DNA from: Oreohelix idahoensis
Taxonomy: Eukaryota > Mollusca > Gastropoda > Stylommatophora > Oreohelicidae
DNA: 64,000 nt
Direction: 5' to 3'
NCBI GenBank assembly: GCA_024509875.1
Contig: JAMPIV010008044.1
Span: 22,568-86,567, forward strand
The translations under genes were made by a program, and so were the position numbers. The notes under the pieces were generated by a model. The model worked only from the letters and a program-made list of their open reading frames with translations, was not told the origin of the DNA and ran no database searches. The stretch's first letter is position 1. Each line of letters begins with the position of its first letter. This document shows positions 34,550-46,168 of this stretch, in pieces.

Positions 34550-34648
34550 TTCAAACCGAACTATGCTTTAGTTAAACTATAATTACGTGTCTCCAAAGAC
34601 TAGATATTTTATTTGTCCGTTCGTCAGTATGACACTGGTGTATATAAA
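34550..34648 (+). promoter_or_regulatory. Candidate promoter block, similar to 24165-24262
   Basis: GAACTATGCTTTAGTTAAAC, ACGTGTCTCC, TTGTCCGT and a terminal GTATATAAAA recur in the order seen at 24165-24262. It lies about 70 bp before a short open frame at 34717. The function is inferred. Confidence 0.35.
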
Positions 34649-34716
34649 AAATATATATATATATATATATATTAAGAATTTAAGTGGGTGCCGCTTTATT
34701 GTAAGCTTTAAAAAAT

Positions 34717-34836
34717 ATGGCCAGTAATATTGTATATGAGATGGGTGATATTTTAGCTAGATATATAAAGATAGAAACAGACCAAAAACAAAGCCTTAGA
34801 AAGCGTAGGATTAGCTTGCGTCTGGGTAGCGAGTAA
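34717..34836 (+). other. Short open frame, possible Polinton gene remnant
   Basis: 39 codons starting MASNIVYEMGDILARY and rich in Lys/Arg at the end, then TAA. It follows the candidate promoter block. No domain is recognised, and it may be the broken start of a larger gene or chance. Confidence 0.2.
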
Positions 34837-35294
34837 ATATGTGGAAACTCGCCATCTAGCAATGACACAATTATGAACTTAACAAGCTGGAAACAAACTT
34901 TGTCCCGTATCAGTAATGTTTTATTATTTTTTATTGTTATTTCTGTAATTCCATAGGCAAAAATTATGCCTTTGTAAAATGGAAAAATATAAAACAGCAA
35001 AAGTGTGATTGAAAATTATGCTAAGAAAATTGCGAGATATGAAAATTATAGTGCAGAAGTATGAAAACTGTGATACAAAAAAATTAAGAAATGGAGATAT
35101 AAAAACATTATGAAATGGAAAATAGACTAAAAATCCAGGTAGAAAAATTATGAAATGAACACACGCGTTAGGAAATGTAACGTTCTAAAGTACAAAAACT
35201 GTTTTAAAATATCACAGAGAAAACTCTGAAAATACATTTTATGTTCCAGAAGATATAGTCTTTGGTTAATCTGAATTACTTTATTGTTATTAAA

Positions 35295-35540
35295 ATGGAA
35301 GCTATTTTTAAGACCGAAGTTCTGGCATTAACAACAGAAATTACAAAAAAGGCAAGCCCTTAATGGTCTACCCAGATTACGGTCTTAGGTAATAAAACAG
35401 CCTTTAATATTCCAATTAATCCTCCATTAGAACTAGATAAAGATAAACATTATGAGCGTGTCTACGTTAATTTAGAACCCTATTTTTTCATTTCCTAACA
35501 CTCACAAAAAAAATAATCTTGTACATTTAAGAGGCGAAAC
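35295..35540 (+). pseudogene. Remnant of a Polinton-type structural-like gene
   Basis: The plus strand from ATG 35295 reads about 23 codons to a stop. A neighbouring frame then gives NKTAFNIPINPPLELDKDK and a VNLEPYF stretch before further stops. The composition suggests a once real protein, of a sort found beside PolB in invertebrate Polintons. The assignment rests on memory of such families and is weak. Confidence 0.3.
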
Positions 35541-35557
35541 AGTTAGTATAAGCTTTC

Positions 35558-35937
35558 ATGTTAGAGCCATCTAAACTTTATCTTACAAAAATGTATGAAC
35601 GAGTAAAATTAAATATTTTTGGCATTCAAAAAGAAAAGATACAAAGAGCTACAAAGAATACTACAGCTGTTGCTATTAGAATAAATGCAGAACCTGGAAC
35701 AGGTGCTTTAGCATTAACAAAAAGACAAATAAACAAATTATAAAACGCATGTTCTCAAACCACAGGAGTTGATATTACTTTGAGTGTAAAACAAGATTAA
35801 ACATAACAGGAAGCTTGGGTGAGGTTTCTTAGCTGCTTTAGCTAGTGTGGCTTTATCATTACTTAAACATCTGTTCCTGCTATACCAAAAGCCTTAGGAA
35901 TTGAGGCATTACCTGGTTTAGCTTCTAGTGGTGTTCA
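35558..35937 (+). pseudogene. Possible Polinton minor virion protein (PX-like), broken
   Basis: Open from ATG 35558 to TAA 35743 (61 codons): basic, with LTKRQINKL at the end. After the stop, the same and neighbouring frames read GVDITLSVKQ, then an Ala/Leu-rich hydrophobic stretch (LAALASVALSLL-like) and a Leu/Gly-rich end. An L-T-K-x-Q motif, a second T-L-S-x-K-Q motif and a hydrophobic tail recall small adenovirus-type core/minor proteins annotated in Polintons. This is tentative. Several stops and shifts kill the frame. Confidence 0.35.
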
Positions 35938-36003
35938 ATAGATGTCTCGTACACGACCGGGGAAGGTACTCCTAAATTAATAAACTGCCCCCGCTTTAGA
36001 AAA

Positions 36004-36620
36004 ATGACTTTAGTGACTGATGACATTTTTGAAGTAGAAATGGTTAAAAAGAAAATTAGTTGGGACCTGCCCGCGCAGATAGGTTTTTTTCGTTTACCAG
36101 TACGCCAAACTGCGCATGTTAGAGTTTTATTACGACTGTTTAGATAAATTTGTAGATACTTGTAGATCAGATTTTCAGTTATGTGAGACAGATACAGACA
36201 ATCTTTACTTAGCCCTTAGCGCGAGTAACCTAGCGGACGTTGTTAAGCCCGCTATGCGCCAGGAAATTTATAGCTCCTACGACCAGTGGTTCCCCGCCGA
36301 AGTGTGTCCCGACCATAGATCCGTTTTCGTAGCTAGTGAGGGTTAGACGCGCCTAGTTAGTCAAAAATGTCGCGAGCAAAAATTATTTGACAAACGCACA
36401 CCGGGCCTTTTTAAATTAGAATACGAAGGCAGTGGGATGGTTTCCCTCTGTAGCTAGACGTATCACTGTTTTTGGTAATTATGACAAAACCACCACCAAA
36501 GGCCTCAACAAACACCACAACAAAATAGACAAAAACACGTTCTTAGAAGTCCTCAACTCGCAACAAGCACAGGGCGGGAAAAATGTCGGGTTAAGAACAC
36601 GCAACTCCGCCATATACACA
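36004..36620 (+). pseudogene. Second, inverted copy of the PolB C-terminus in the right TIR
   Basis: The plus strand repeats the polB 3' end: VTDDIFEVEMVKKK, a frameshift at about 36090, then the active-site motif CETDTDNLYLA (DTDN instead of DTDS on the left), VVKPAMRQEIYSSYDQW, a stop at about 36343, KLEYEGSGMVSL, and a stop or shift at about 36452. It lacks everything before the palm and cannot have been a working gene by itself. It is the TIR partner of 14726-17849. Confidence 0.88.
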
Positions 36621-36988
36621 TACGAACAACACAGAAATGCCCTGTCTTATTTCTACATCAAGAGACAGGTGCATCCCGACAATGTCACCACATTCCCCCC
36701 CCTCAACATCTAATCTCTCTGTACACCAACCAAAAACCATACCACACAGATACCTAGGTATACACACGCACAATACAACACACACCGAATATCCCAACTC
36801 TCTGTCCAAAAAAATATCTCTCTGCCACTATGTACACACACTCAACACACAATACAACACATACACGTGCATGCACCCAACATCGCACCTCTCTGTCCTT
36901 TTTTACGATGACAATGACGACTCCCCTCCCTCTATAATTGGTCTGGTCTGCAGCCTAAAACATAACTGTGATATTACATTTTATGTCT

Positions 36989-37104
<116 letters not shown>

Positions 37105-37550
37105 CTATGTGTTACCATATAAATACTGTACACACCTCCCGTCTTCCAATAAAAAAAAAAAAATTGTACAATGCCAATATATACTCATATGTGTTACTGC
37201 TGATTGCTAATACTGTACACGACTCTTACCAATATAAATATATATAAATATTGTACAATGCCACTATATGATATTGTTATTTGAAAAATAAAATATGTTA
37301 ACTAAATTCTCTGTTACCTATATATATATGTCTAATTATATGTATAAGTAAATATTGTCTAATTGTTGTAATATATATCTAAATATATGTCTAATTGTAT
37401 AACTAAATATTGTCTTCCTGTAAAATAGATATCGTCTACATATTGTAAACAACAACACACTACCTGGACAACAGGACGCTAACTGATCGTCAGAGGAAGT
37501 CACCCCGGCTAAAATATATCGCTATATAAAAAGTCACGCTCCAACGCCTG

Positions 37551-39493
37551 AAAAATACGTAGAAAAAATATGGTCTGCTGCACCCTAGGCATGTCTTACC
37601 ACGTGACTAATAGTGTTTGCATTCTGAAGGCACTTCAGTGAACAGTTTGGCATTATTTTTTAAAAATCTTTAATCGCATTCCGTTTGAATTTACAAAATA
37701 TGTTCATTTTACAAGAAATTTCAATGAAAAGACAACTACACAATGAACAGTTGCATAGAAAAAAACTTTCACTCCCTCGCACCCACTTATTTTTAAAAAC
37801 TATTTCTTGTACATTTAAAAAAGTTACACATTGTACATGTTTTTGTAATGATAGTAGTGATTAAAGGGAGACGGGGGAAACAGGGATAAAGGAACCATAC
37901 TACCTTGTTCTTGAATTTATAATGCACACTCGTTTTTATAGTGACAACAGTGGGGGCCGGGGGGGGGGGGGAAGAAAAAATATAGAGGAAAAAACTGAAA
38001 AAACAAAACTTCCCCAAACATTTTTCGATGAAGGTACAATTAAAACCCATCTTTCCCGTTTTGCTTTCTAAAGTAACGCCGACTTTCTCTTTCCAATTCT
38101 ATTTTATTTCCTCAGTCGTGGTCGCCTTGCTTTGTACTGGATGAAAACAATCCTCCTTTCATTGATTCAGATTCGATTTCACGACCGAGCAGGAAAGGGA
38201 TGTTATCTGAGCTAGACCTTGGATCTTGACACCAAAAATCAGATTCTGAAAACCTACAATGTAGCTGAACTAAAATTTTCTAAGGATACAGAAATCTTAA
38301 ACATCATGTGTGTGGTTGCCTACATTTTGCAATTAAAAGTGAGAATGTGGGCCCGCTGTGTGACCGGTCACAAAAAATTTTATTCAAATTTCTTGAAGGA
38401 GAACAAAATTGAACATTTCATTAAATTTAAATATACATTTATGAACTCTCGGGCACGTTTACATACACAGTTACAAGCACGTTTCATTGCACCTTTTATT
38501 TTTTATTTTTTTAAAGATAGTGTTGATTAACAAGGGATTACTTACGATGTATTTTTTTCAGTTATACAAAACCATGTGCATTTAGCAAAATGAAGAACAA
38601 GGAGAGTACATTGCATAACACCTATAAATACTCAAACTTACACTTTTATTGGCGCACATACACGCAAATACTACTGCATATATTCGTTCATATACACATT
38701 TATACTTACACCCATGAGTTATTAGGCTTACTTATTCGATTTCTCAAGATGAATAGAGGAAAATTAAATTTGGTCTCAATAATGTTAAAGAATAGGATTT
38801 TCCCGGTTTGTAAAATATTCCCAGTAGAAAATAAGGTACCCATCGATCTCACACACACACTCACATACACAGTTAAGCACACTTAAAACGATTTCCCACT
38901 GCCACTATTCCAACGACCGCCATTTGCCGACTTTCAATGCTTGGCGTCCCTGTAATTACAGGTGCTGGACACCGTCCGTCGTAAATCTTCAACGTGTCAC
39001 AGTGCTTCATAGATTTAGAAACTGACGCGAACGGCCAGGGTCAGCAATAACGTTTCTTTAGAACATTTTTGTTTGTTTGTTTGTGGACACCCACGTATTC
39101 TGACCGAAGACCGCACGGTCTGCTGTTGACTTGTGCAAAATTATCCTATAAATAAGCTTACTTCTGCATCATCCGTTTTAAAATAATGATAAAATAAATA
39201 AACTACACATGTATATATGCGTTAAAAATTTAAAAATAATAACAATGTTAATAAATACATAGAAAATAAAATAATAATAATTTAAAGGCAGGCTTCTCTC
39301 TGCGGACATGACAAATAGGAGGAAGAAACATTTTAAACATGCACACACTCTCACACGTGTACTTAAGATAAAAGTATTGAGTGATGGTGTACCTCATCTT
39401 TAACGTTGAGTGTGTGAGGAGGATTGGGGATCATGTGGATGTGTGTTAAAGGGGGTGGGGAAGTTAGAAAAAAAGATAGATAGAAAAAGACAC

Positions 39494-39499
<6 letters not shown>
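37551..39499. other. No gene seen
   Basis: AT-rich sequence right of the Polinton, with a G12 run at about 37958-37971 and no recognised coding domain. A short plus frame, 38219-38530, has no recognisable motif. Confidence 0.4.

Positions 39500-39577
<78 letters not shown>
39500..39577. repeat. (TA)n microsatellite
   Basis: About 78 bp of pure TA, preceded by TGTGTG. Confidence 0.95.
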
Positions 39578-39579
<2 letters not shown>

Positions 39580-39755
39580 GCTTTTTACACCAAATTACAA
39601 ACATCATGTGCATTATTAAAATACAAGGCCAAATCGAAATACAGATAAAAGTCATATACACTCGTACACACATATTCCTACCAAAGGTTTACTTTCATTA
39701 ACATAATAAAATAGCCAACGTGTGATATATACATTCATAATTTAAATGTTAGGCA

Positions 39756-40040
39756 ATGCTGTGTGATTTTTTTTCTTCGCCGTCTTGTCAATTATTTCCC
39801 CTGAATTTAAAGGAATTAGCAGTACAATATCAGCGTCAAAGATTTCCCACGAACACACTTAGGGATCAGTGGGCAAGGTCAGAACTTGACACTTTAACGA
39901 ATTCTAGAACTATGGTCAACATGACCTCCCGTGAATATAGGAGTAGTTTAAAAGGTCGGGATGAATTAATTGCGAGGATAGAGGAAATGGGGAGGGGATG
40001 GGGCACAGAAGGCCGAAAGCGGACTTACAAAATCATATGA
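39756..40040 (+). other. Candidate coding segment, unrecognised
   Basis: The open plus frame from about 39807 reads as plausible protein (ELAVQYQRQRFPTNTLRDQW, later IARIEEMGRGW) with a pyrimidine-rich stretch and AAAG before it and a stop at 40040. Amino-acid use is less skewed than in chance AT-rich frames. No domain is recognised; it could be a terminal exon or repeat-derived. Confidence 0.2.
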
Positions 40041-40329
40041 TAGACAGAGAAAGAGATAGTAATGAGACGGAGGGAGGGCCCCTTGGGGAAAGAAAGAATC
40101 GTTTTACGAATCAAGGCTGCCTCGTTAAGGAAGAGGTGTCATCCCAGGGGCGATTGATAAAACTTTCTTACGAAAAATGTGCAGAAATAAACCAGCGTTG
40201 AAAATACGATGATTAAACATGGCAAGATTCCGAAAACACCAAATCTGATTTCTAAATTCTGATAAAATAATAAAGATCAATGTGTGTGTGTGCTATTTAC
40301 TGTTTGCGGAATTATGTTTAACATATATC

Positions 40330-41160
40330 TGAATTTTGTGTTGTTTGTAATCGATGATTTTCTGCAGTAGTTTCATTGTAGGTGTGATTGTACTGCATTC
40401 ATAAAAACAAATGATATTCTGTTTCTTGGATGCTTTTTCTACATAGCTGACATTTTGTTATTTGTTTGTATCTGTGTGCTTCTCGTTTTGTTGTGGGTGC
40501 CATGTTGTATATTAGTCTAAAATTGACCTCTCTTGCTTTAGCAGTGATTTTTGGGTTGTGCAAGTTAGTGAAGGTTTCTGTGTAATTTTTATAGCATATT
40601 TCTGTCCTCTTTTAATTCCTATGTGTAATGGTGGTGCTTAGAGTTTAACTAAATGTTTATATATTGCATTGGTTTTCTGGTGAATTAATTGTTCATTTCC
40701 TTGAATGGCTTGTATGCATGTCTTATAAAATGAGGGTATAGGGCCGAAGTGATGGGGGATTGCATTGTTCAGTGGTCTCTGTTTGGAAAGACTGAGTCCC
40801 ATGTAACAATGAGCTAGTGTGTGTCGCTCTGGGCGTTTGATGATGCTGCCGATGTGTTTAATTCTGAGTGCCTGGATCTTTGTTTCTATCTCTTGAAGAG
40901 CAATCCCTCCGTGTTTCTTTTCTAGTATAAGTGTCTTGTGTTTAATGCTGTAAATTGTCCAACCAAAAACAAAGGCTCTGACCTGTTTGTTTAAGTCTGT
41001 GATAGTCTGTTTTGGGGGGTCGAAAAAAACTGTGGCAATGTAAAGTAGCTTTGAGAAAATGTATGTATTTACAATTAAACTTCGTCCAAAAATCGTTGTG
41101 GTTTTGTATTTGAATCTGTGCAGCATGTCTCGTATTTTGGATGTTAGATTTTTCCATGTG
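40330..41160 (-). mobile_element. LINE (L1/Tx1-like) RT C-terminal fragment
   Basis: The minus-strand frame 41126-40638 encodes TIFGRSLIVNTYIFSKLLYI, later GGIALQEIETKIQALRIKHI. This resembles the post-RT region of L1/Tx1-type LINEs (L-x-G-K/R-...-S-x-L-x-Y and GG-(I/L)...-K-x-x-AL-(K/R)-x-x-W/H-I). Past a stop it continues to about 40400 with REVNFRLIYNMAPT and a C-Q-L-C...ETEYH zinc-finger-like tail. The RT core is missing. Confidence 0.65.
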
Positions 41161-41236
41161 TCACTGTGTGTGCGATTTGGGTGTGAGGGAAAGGTTTTGC
41201 CATAGATTTAGCTTTTTTTTTTTTTTTTTTTTTTTT

Positions 41237-41280
41237 CCTCGCTTGAGGTCGCATATTTTTTCCTCGCATGAGGTCGCATT
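41237..41280. repeat. Short tandem duplication after a poly-T run
   Basis: After T-rich 41212-41236, CCTCGCTTGAGGTCGCAT and CCTCGCATGAGGTCGCAT lie side by side, separated by a T run. Confidence 0.7.
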
Positions 41281-41421
41281 ATCCCCGCCCAAACCTGGCC
41301 CTGGTCAAGACCACATGTCCCAACACAAGAAGACCCAATGACAACATGTGTCACCGTATTGATCTTCTGTGTTCTCACACAAGAGACCTAATGACACACG
41401 AATGTCACTGTACCGGTCCCT

Positions 41422-41637
41422 GTGTGTAGACACATGATCCCAGCCAAAAGCCTGATTCTAGGCATTGGGTTGTACAGTGTAAAATACACTGCAGCCATAG
41501 ATTTAGCACCATGTGCCGGTCAAAAATACAAACAACTTTATAGTGATAATATGAACGATAAGAGAAACTCCCGTTATACATTTATGCTGACGCGTATTGA
41601 ACCTAGCGGGCACTTATTTATCCCGTATAAAATATAA
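41422..41637 (+). other. Candidate coding segment or terminal exon, unrecognised
   Basis: Plus frame ending NDKRNSRYTFMLTRIEPSGH and a few more codons before TAA at 41635-41637. The last 47 codons look protein-like, and CAGCCATAG just before could be an acceptor. No family is recognised, and no partner exon is seen. Confidence 0.2.
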
Positions 41638-41834
41638 ATGCATATTTCTGTAACAATAACAAACATCAGAAAAACTCTCATAGGAATTTAAAATACATCC
41701 TAATTATCTTCTTTGCTACAGAAATGTTTGCAAAAACGTATAAAATAACTATTTAATGTTTTGAAAATTATAACAAGCTTTCTCAAACATATTACTCCCC
41801 TTGTAATAAAAATTACGTCCCTTAGATAAAACAC

Positions 41835-42089
41835 TGAGATGGTTTCGCCATGTCTGCAGAATGGAAGAAGATCGGCTACCACGACAAGCATGGGAAACTA
41901 AGAGCCAGGAATCCAGGCCTCCAGGTCGACCCAAAGTCCGCTGGGAGGACAACATTAGACACTCTTTGAAGGACCGAGGACTTGAATGGAACCGAGCGAG
42001 TAGGAAGACAGCCGATATAATAGTATGGCGCTCTCTCTTACAAACCTCTACACCTCACGGTAGAAGAGGAGCGAATAAGTAAGTAAGTA
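41835..42089 (+). mobile_element. Very short 5'-truncated LINE insertion with target duplication
   Basis: This is the same LINE family as 6381-6962, in the opposite orientation: RWFRHVCRM, RPPGRPKVRWEDN, and a tail (TAAG)n. AGATAAAACAC at 41824-41834 and 42090-42100 flanks it as an 11-bp target duplication. At 255 bp it has no functional domain. Confidence 0.88.
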
Positions 42090-42100
42090 AGATAAAACAC

Positions 42101-42518
42101 ACGAAGCTATCTTAATGTTTCAGTATGTAGGAAATAGCAACGCGATGGTAGTGGAAAATTGACAAGAGTTCACAACGTCAATGTCTGATTGTGTAACGTA
42201 TACAGAAAGTTAGTTAAAAGTCCGAGACTTTACATGCTTATTGTATATGTAGGTAATGACTTTTGTCCCCACCCCCTCTCCCCGCTTTCTTTTTTTTCCA
42301 ATGTGTAGAGAATCGATGCTTGCTGAGTTTGTATATGTAACCGGCCAAGCATTCCAAGGGAGGTCACCAACAGTGATTGCCATATTTAAAAAGTCTATAT
42401 TTGTGGCAAAAAAGTGCTAAATATCTCTCAACTGGATTGAACTTAATATTGAACCAAGCTTGCGCCGTGCCTCCCCCTCTCTCATACACCATCTCTCCCC
42501 CCCCCCCTTTTTTCACCC
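42101..42518. other. No gene seen
   Basis: Non-coding sequence with C-rich patches at 42268-42285 and 42497-42508. Confidence 0.4.
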
Positions 42519-42811
42519 CTATTTCTACAAGGACCACTACTACCAGACAACCTCATCATGTAAAAAATATTTCTACAAGGACCACTACTACCAGACAACC
42601 TCATCATGTAAAACACATTTCTTCAAGGACCACTACTACCAGTCAAACCTAACAAGTAAAAACATTTTTCGCCCAAGGACCACTGTCTACCAGACAACCC
42701 TCCTCATGTAAAACACATTTTTCTACAAGGGACCACTACTACAGACGAACTGTCATCCATAGGTGTAAAAACATTTCTACAAGGACCACTACTACCAGAC
42801 AGCCTCATCAT
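42519..42811 (+). repeat. 48-bp minisatellite, left part
   Basis: About six copies of a unit containing TTTCTACAAGGACCACTACT, CCAGACAACCTCATCATG and TAAAACACA, some with small indels. The array is interrupted at 42811 by LTR retrotransposon 2 and continues at 51962. Confidence 0.9.
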
Positions 42812-45067
42812 TGTAGTGGTGTTTGATGGTATTGTATGATGGTGATATTACTACATGTAATGTATGAGGCCAGCTGTGAAGGCTCCTGAGATAAAATGTA
42901 GTTGTGAATTATCAGAAGGCCTTTCTTGCTACCACTACGACCTCACACTTAATTTTTTTTTAATGAATGTGGCTACGTAAAGTGTCTAGGGTTATGATAT
43001 GTAGTGTGGTGTAATAGGTTATAGATATACCCACAGATATTTAACAAGACTAATAAGATTAATAAATATTACAACACACTGAACTAACTCAATAGGGTAA
43101 AATTTTTTGATAGAATTATATTACATTTATTTTATTCTGGATCAATTTATTAGATTGACCAGAACTTAAAAGGATTTAGAGATTATGAAAGAAATGCATG
43201 GAATATTATATCATAAATGCAATAGTGTACATATATATGTACTATACTAGTTAGTTTTATTAAAATGTTCTAGTAGTCATCTACTTGGGAGGATAGTTAA
43301 TGTTTGTGCTGTTGGGGTGGCCTCATCACACCTGTCTATATTGACTACACAGTGTCCAGAAAATGGTGGGAATTTTTATGGGGATATTAGTAACTACACA
43401 GCGTTGGTGAATGTCCAGCAGACCAGAGGCTCACTCATCTGGTAGTTGTAGCTCTGGTGCTGAAATCAGGTGGTCCCACCTCTCCGTGCTGGCGGGCAAT
43501 AATGGTGGTCTCTGTCACAAGTACTGCACAGATACACTCGAGTAAGTCACCAACTGAATAGACACTGCTTGGTTGACAACAGAAACTCACAGCTCTGCAA
43601 TCAAAGTATGGGCCATGTGTCAAAATCTATTCTCTACCCACGTCTGGACACAACACTGACACAACAACCACATCATACAGACAGGTCAGATCTCTCTGAC
43701 CAAACAGCACATTTACCATGGTGGGTTTTACATCAGATAGATCCTCCCAGACTATAGATTCTGAAAAATATTTATTAGTTGTCTGCCCTAAAAGAGGATA
43801 GGTAATATGTTTCATTATTCTCAACACTTGATCTGTCTTGCCTAACTCTTGCTGGAGTTTATGTACATTGTTGGTCCCTAGACCCTGACTTGGGCGGGGG
43901 GTCTAGAGCAAATCCCTACTTGTTTGTAAGGCTAGATTTCGATATGGCAGTATCAAATCACTCGAACATGAAACAATATTCAAAATATATAAGGAAATAA
44001 TTTCAATCTTACCAGATTATGAATAAATAACACAGAATTGCTAGCAAAACTCAGCTGAGCTGCTGGCTATAGTATGGCGTCCCTAGCTTTCTTTCTCTTT
44101 CTTTCATATGGAAATCACCACACTTTAAAATCTGTGTCTATCACTGAACAACTATTGAAGAATGGCCCCACTTTCGCGTCTGCGCGCTAATGATATGATT
44201 GTCTGTGGCCAATCACTGCCTAGGTTTATTTTAAATTCAAATTTCCTACCATAAAGTCATTTCAGTCATGCTTCAGTCAAGTATGGATGGTTATCTGTTA
44301 GTCTGTCCGTCTCTACTTGTGTTTCTACAAAAATGTACTTGATTTTTGAACCAACCTTTCTCTCCCCTCCAAAATTTTGTCGTTAAAAGTTATATTTAGA
44401 CACAGCTACCACCCCAAAACCCCTCTCCTCCATACTAAGTAAATTTGAACACCTGCGTTCGAGGTCGTGTTTTTTTGTGCAATTAGCGACACTTTTAGAT
44501 TCAATACAGTCTGTCAATGATGTGAACAACACTGTCTTTTGTCATTATCTTCAATATTATCTATCCGTCTGTAAAATTAAGAACATATTAGTTCACTGCT
44601 CAGAATAGGCCATCCGGCCAGCTAATTTTTATATTCCTAACATTAATATTAAGAAAAAATACTTTTTAATTTTTGTAATATTCCTAACATCTGCGTTTAG
44701 CCGCTGAATTCAAATCAAGGGCTTGGTATCGCGCAAAAGCGTCCAATAAATGACTGTGGCGTAACATATCTATGGTCCCTTCTGTCGAGTTGCTTACTTT
44801 TTATGTCAACTTGGGAAACGTGACTTTTCTCCGTTTTCCCCCCCAATTGCGTCTCCTTAGCCTTTCCAGTCTCACGCAATCTTTCCAGTCATATTTTTCC
44901 TTTTTGATCCTCCGTTCCCCTCCTGTCTAGCAAGTCAATTTTTATGGAGGGTGATGACCCGCGGTCTAGGCGATCATGTACTATTCGCAGCCTACGCATT
45001 ATGTTTTTATCCTTAAATGTTATCTTTGGAGGTATTTTACCGTTGTATCTCTGTCAATTTCACTACA
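42812..45067 (-). repeat. 3' LTR of retrotransposon 2
   Basis: 2,256 bp, TG...CA ends. It differs from 49707-51961 by scattered single bases (for example GTCTGCGCGCTAATG against GTCTGAGCGCTAATG). No coding domain is seen in either LTR. Confidence 0.92.
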
Positions 45068-45081
45068 CATCTCCCCACTTG
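45068..45081 (-). other. Polypurine tract of retrotransposon 2
   Basis: On the minus strand AAGTGGGGAGATG directly precedes the 3' LTR. It is the presumed plus-strand DNA primer. The equivalent in retrotransposon 3 is AAGAGGGGAGGTG. Confidence 0.7.
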
Positions 45082-45154
45082 AAAACATGCCTATGGCAAG
45101 TTCCAAAACCAGCGATACACATAGGTAAAATTACTCCTCACGTCTGCCACTACT

Positions 45155-46168
45155 CTAATTTTGATCACAGGGGTGCCGACTGAGGAAATCTGCACCGACA
45201 TTCAATTTGCCTGGGATATATTGGATACTAAACTGATAAGGTTGAAGCAACAAAGACCACCTCAGCAATCTTGCGTTTTCATGCTTAGCCTGAGACAAGA
45301 ACACGAGAGGCTGATGGTCCGTCTCCACCACAAAAGTCCTACCATACAGATAGATTTGAAACTTCTTTATTGCCCAGATTAATGCTAAACATTCTTTTTC
45401 GCTTGTGGAGTATCCTTGTTCCGCCTTATTCAATTTGCGGCTTGCATAAGCGACTGGTTTCAGTTCCCCATCAGGTGAAGATGATCTTTGCAACAAAGCC
45501 CCTCCGAGTCCTACATTACTTGCATCGGTTCTTAAGACAAAGTCCTGTGTCAAATCAGGCAGTTTGAGAATAGGCTTGCTAGTGAGTTTTTCCTTTAACT
45601 CTTGGAACGCTAGTTCACATTGTGCAGTCCAAATAATTTTATCTGGAAGTCCCTTGCGAGTCAGATCAGTCAGAGGAGCACAAATAGCGTTAAAATTCTT
45701 GATGTATTTCTGATAAAATCCGCATAACGACACAAATGATCGCACGTCCTTTTTTGTTTGCGGCCTAGGTGCTCTCTGCAGTTTTTCCAAATTCTTAGGA
45801 TCAGGGGTCATATTACCCTGATATACAGTGTGTCCCAAGAATTCCAACTCTTTGCATCCAATACAACATTTTGTTGGCCTAGCAGTTAAGTTCGCCTCCC
45901 GAAGTCTATCAAACAACATCTCCAGAGCTTCAATGTGTTCTTCAAATGTCTCGGTGGCGACGAGAATATCATCCATGAAATTTGTGATACATGGGTTATT
46001 CAGGGGATCCAACAATTTGCGCATCATCCTTGAAAACACACTCGGAGCATTTTTCAGTCCGAATGGTAGCATATTGAATTCATAATGTCCATCCGAAGTG
46101 CTAAAAGCCAAATAAGGTCTCACTTCAGGCTTCACTGGGATCTGGTAATAGCCTTTACTAAGATCCAC
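45155..46168 (-). CDS. Retrotransposon 2 pol: RT catalytic part and RNase H
   Basis: 337 open codons. The frame begins DLSKGYYQIP, whose Asp is the first RT catalytic residue. It continues through FNMLPFGLKNAPSVF and the catalytic NFMDDILVA (M-D-D), then FLGHTVYQG. RNase H follows with RTDASNVGLGGALL, SEKECLALIWAI, VETDHQPLVFL and VGADFLSRHP, all four acidic residues being present. It is separated from the upstream RT frame only by one extra T in a T run at about 46180, so the pair may be intact in life. The protein copies the element's RNA and removes the template. Confidence 0.88.
   Translation of the reverse strand: MDLSKGYYQIPVKPEVRPYLAFSTSDGHYEFNMLPFGLKNAPSVFSRMMRKLLDPLNNPCITNFMDDILVATETFEEHIEALEMLFDRLREANLTARPTKCCIGCKELEFLGHTVYQGNMTPDPKNLEKLQRAPRPQTKKDVRSFVSLCGFYQKYIKNFNAICAPLTDLTRKGLPDKIIWTAQCELAFQELKEKLTSKPILKLPDLTQDFVLRTDASNVGLGGALLQRSSSPDGELKPVAYASRKLNKAEQGYSTSEKECLALIWAIKKFQIYLYGRTFVVETDHQPLVFLSQAKHENARLLRWSLLLQPYQFSIQYIPGKLNVGADFLSRHPCDQN

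Noticed and set aside
43435..43623. Identical 62-codon minus frames at 43435-43623 and 50331-50519
   Set aside because: They are identical only because the two LTRs are near-identical; no domain or conservation argument supports a gene.
44944..45183. Plus-strand frame beginning MEGDDPRSRR, repeated at 51838
   Set aside because: It lies in both LTRs of retrotransposon 2, runs out of the LTR into different sequence each time, and has no domain.
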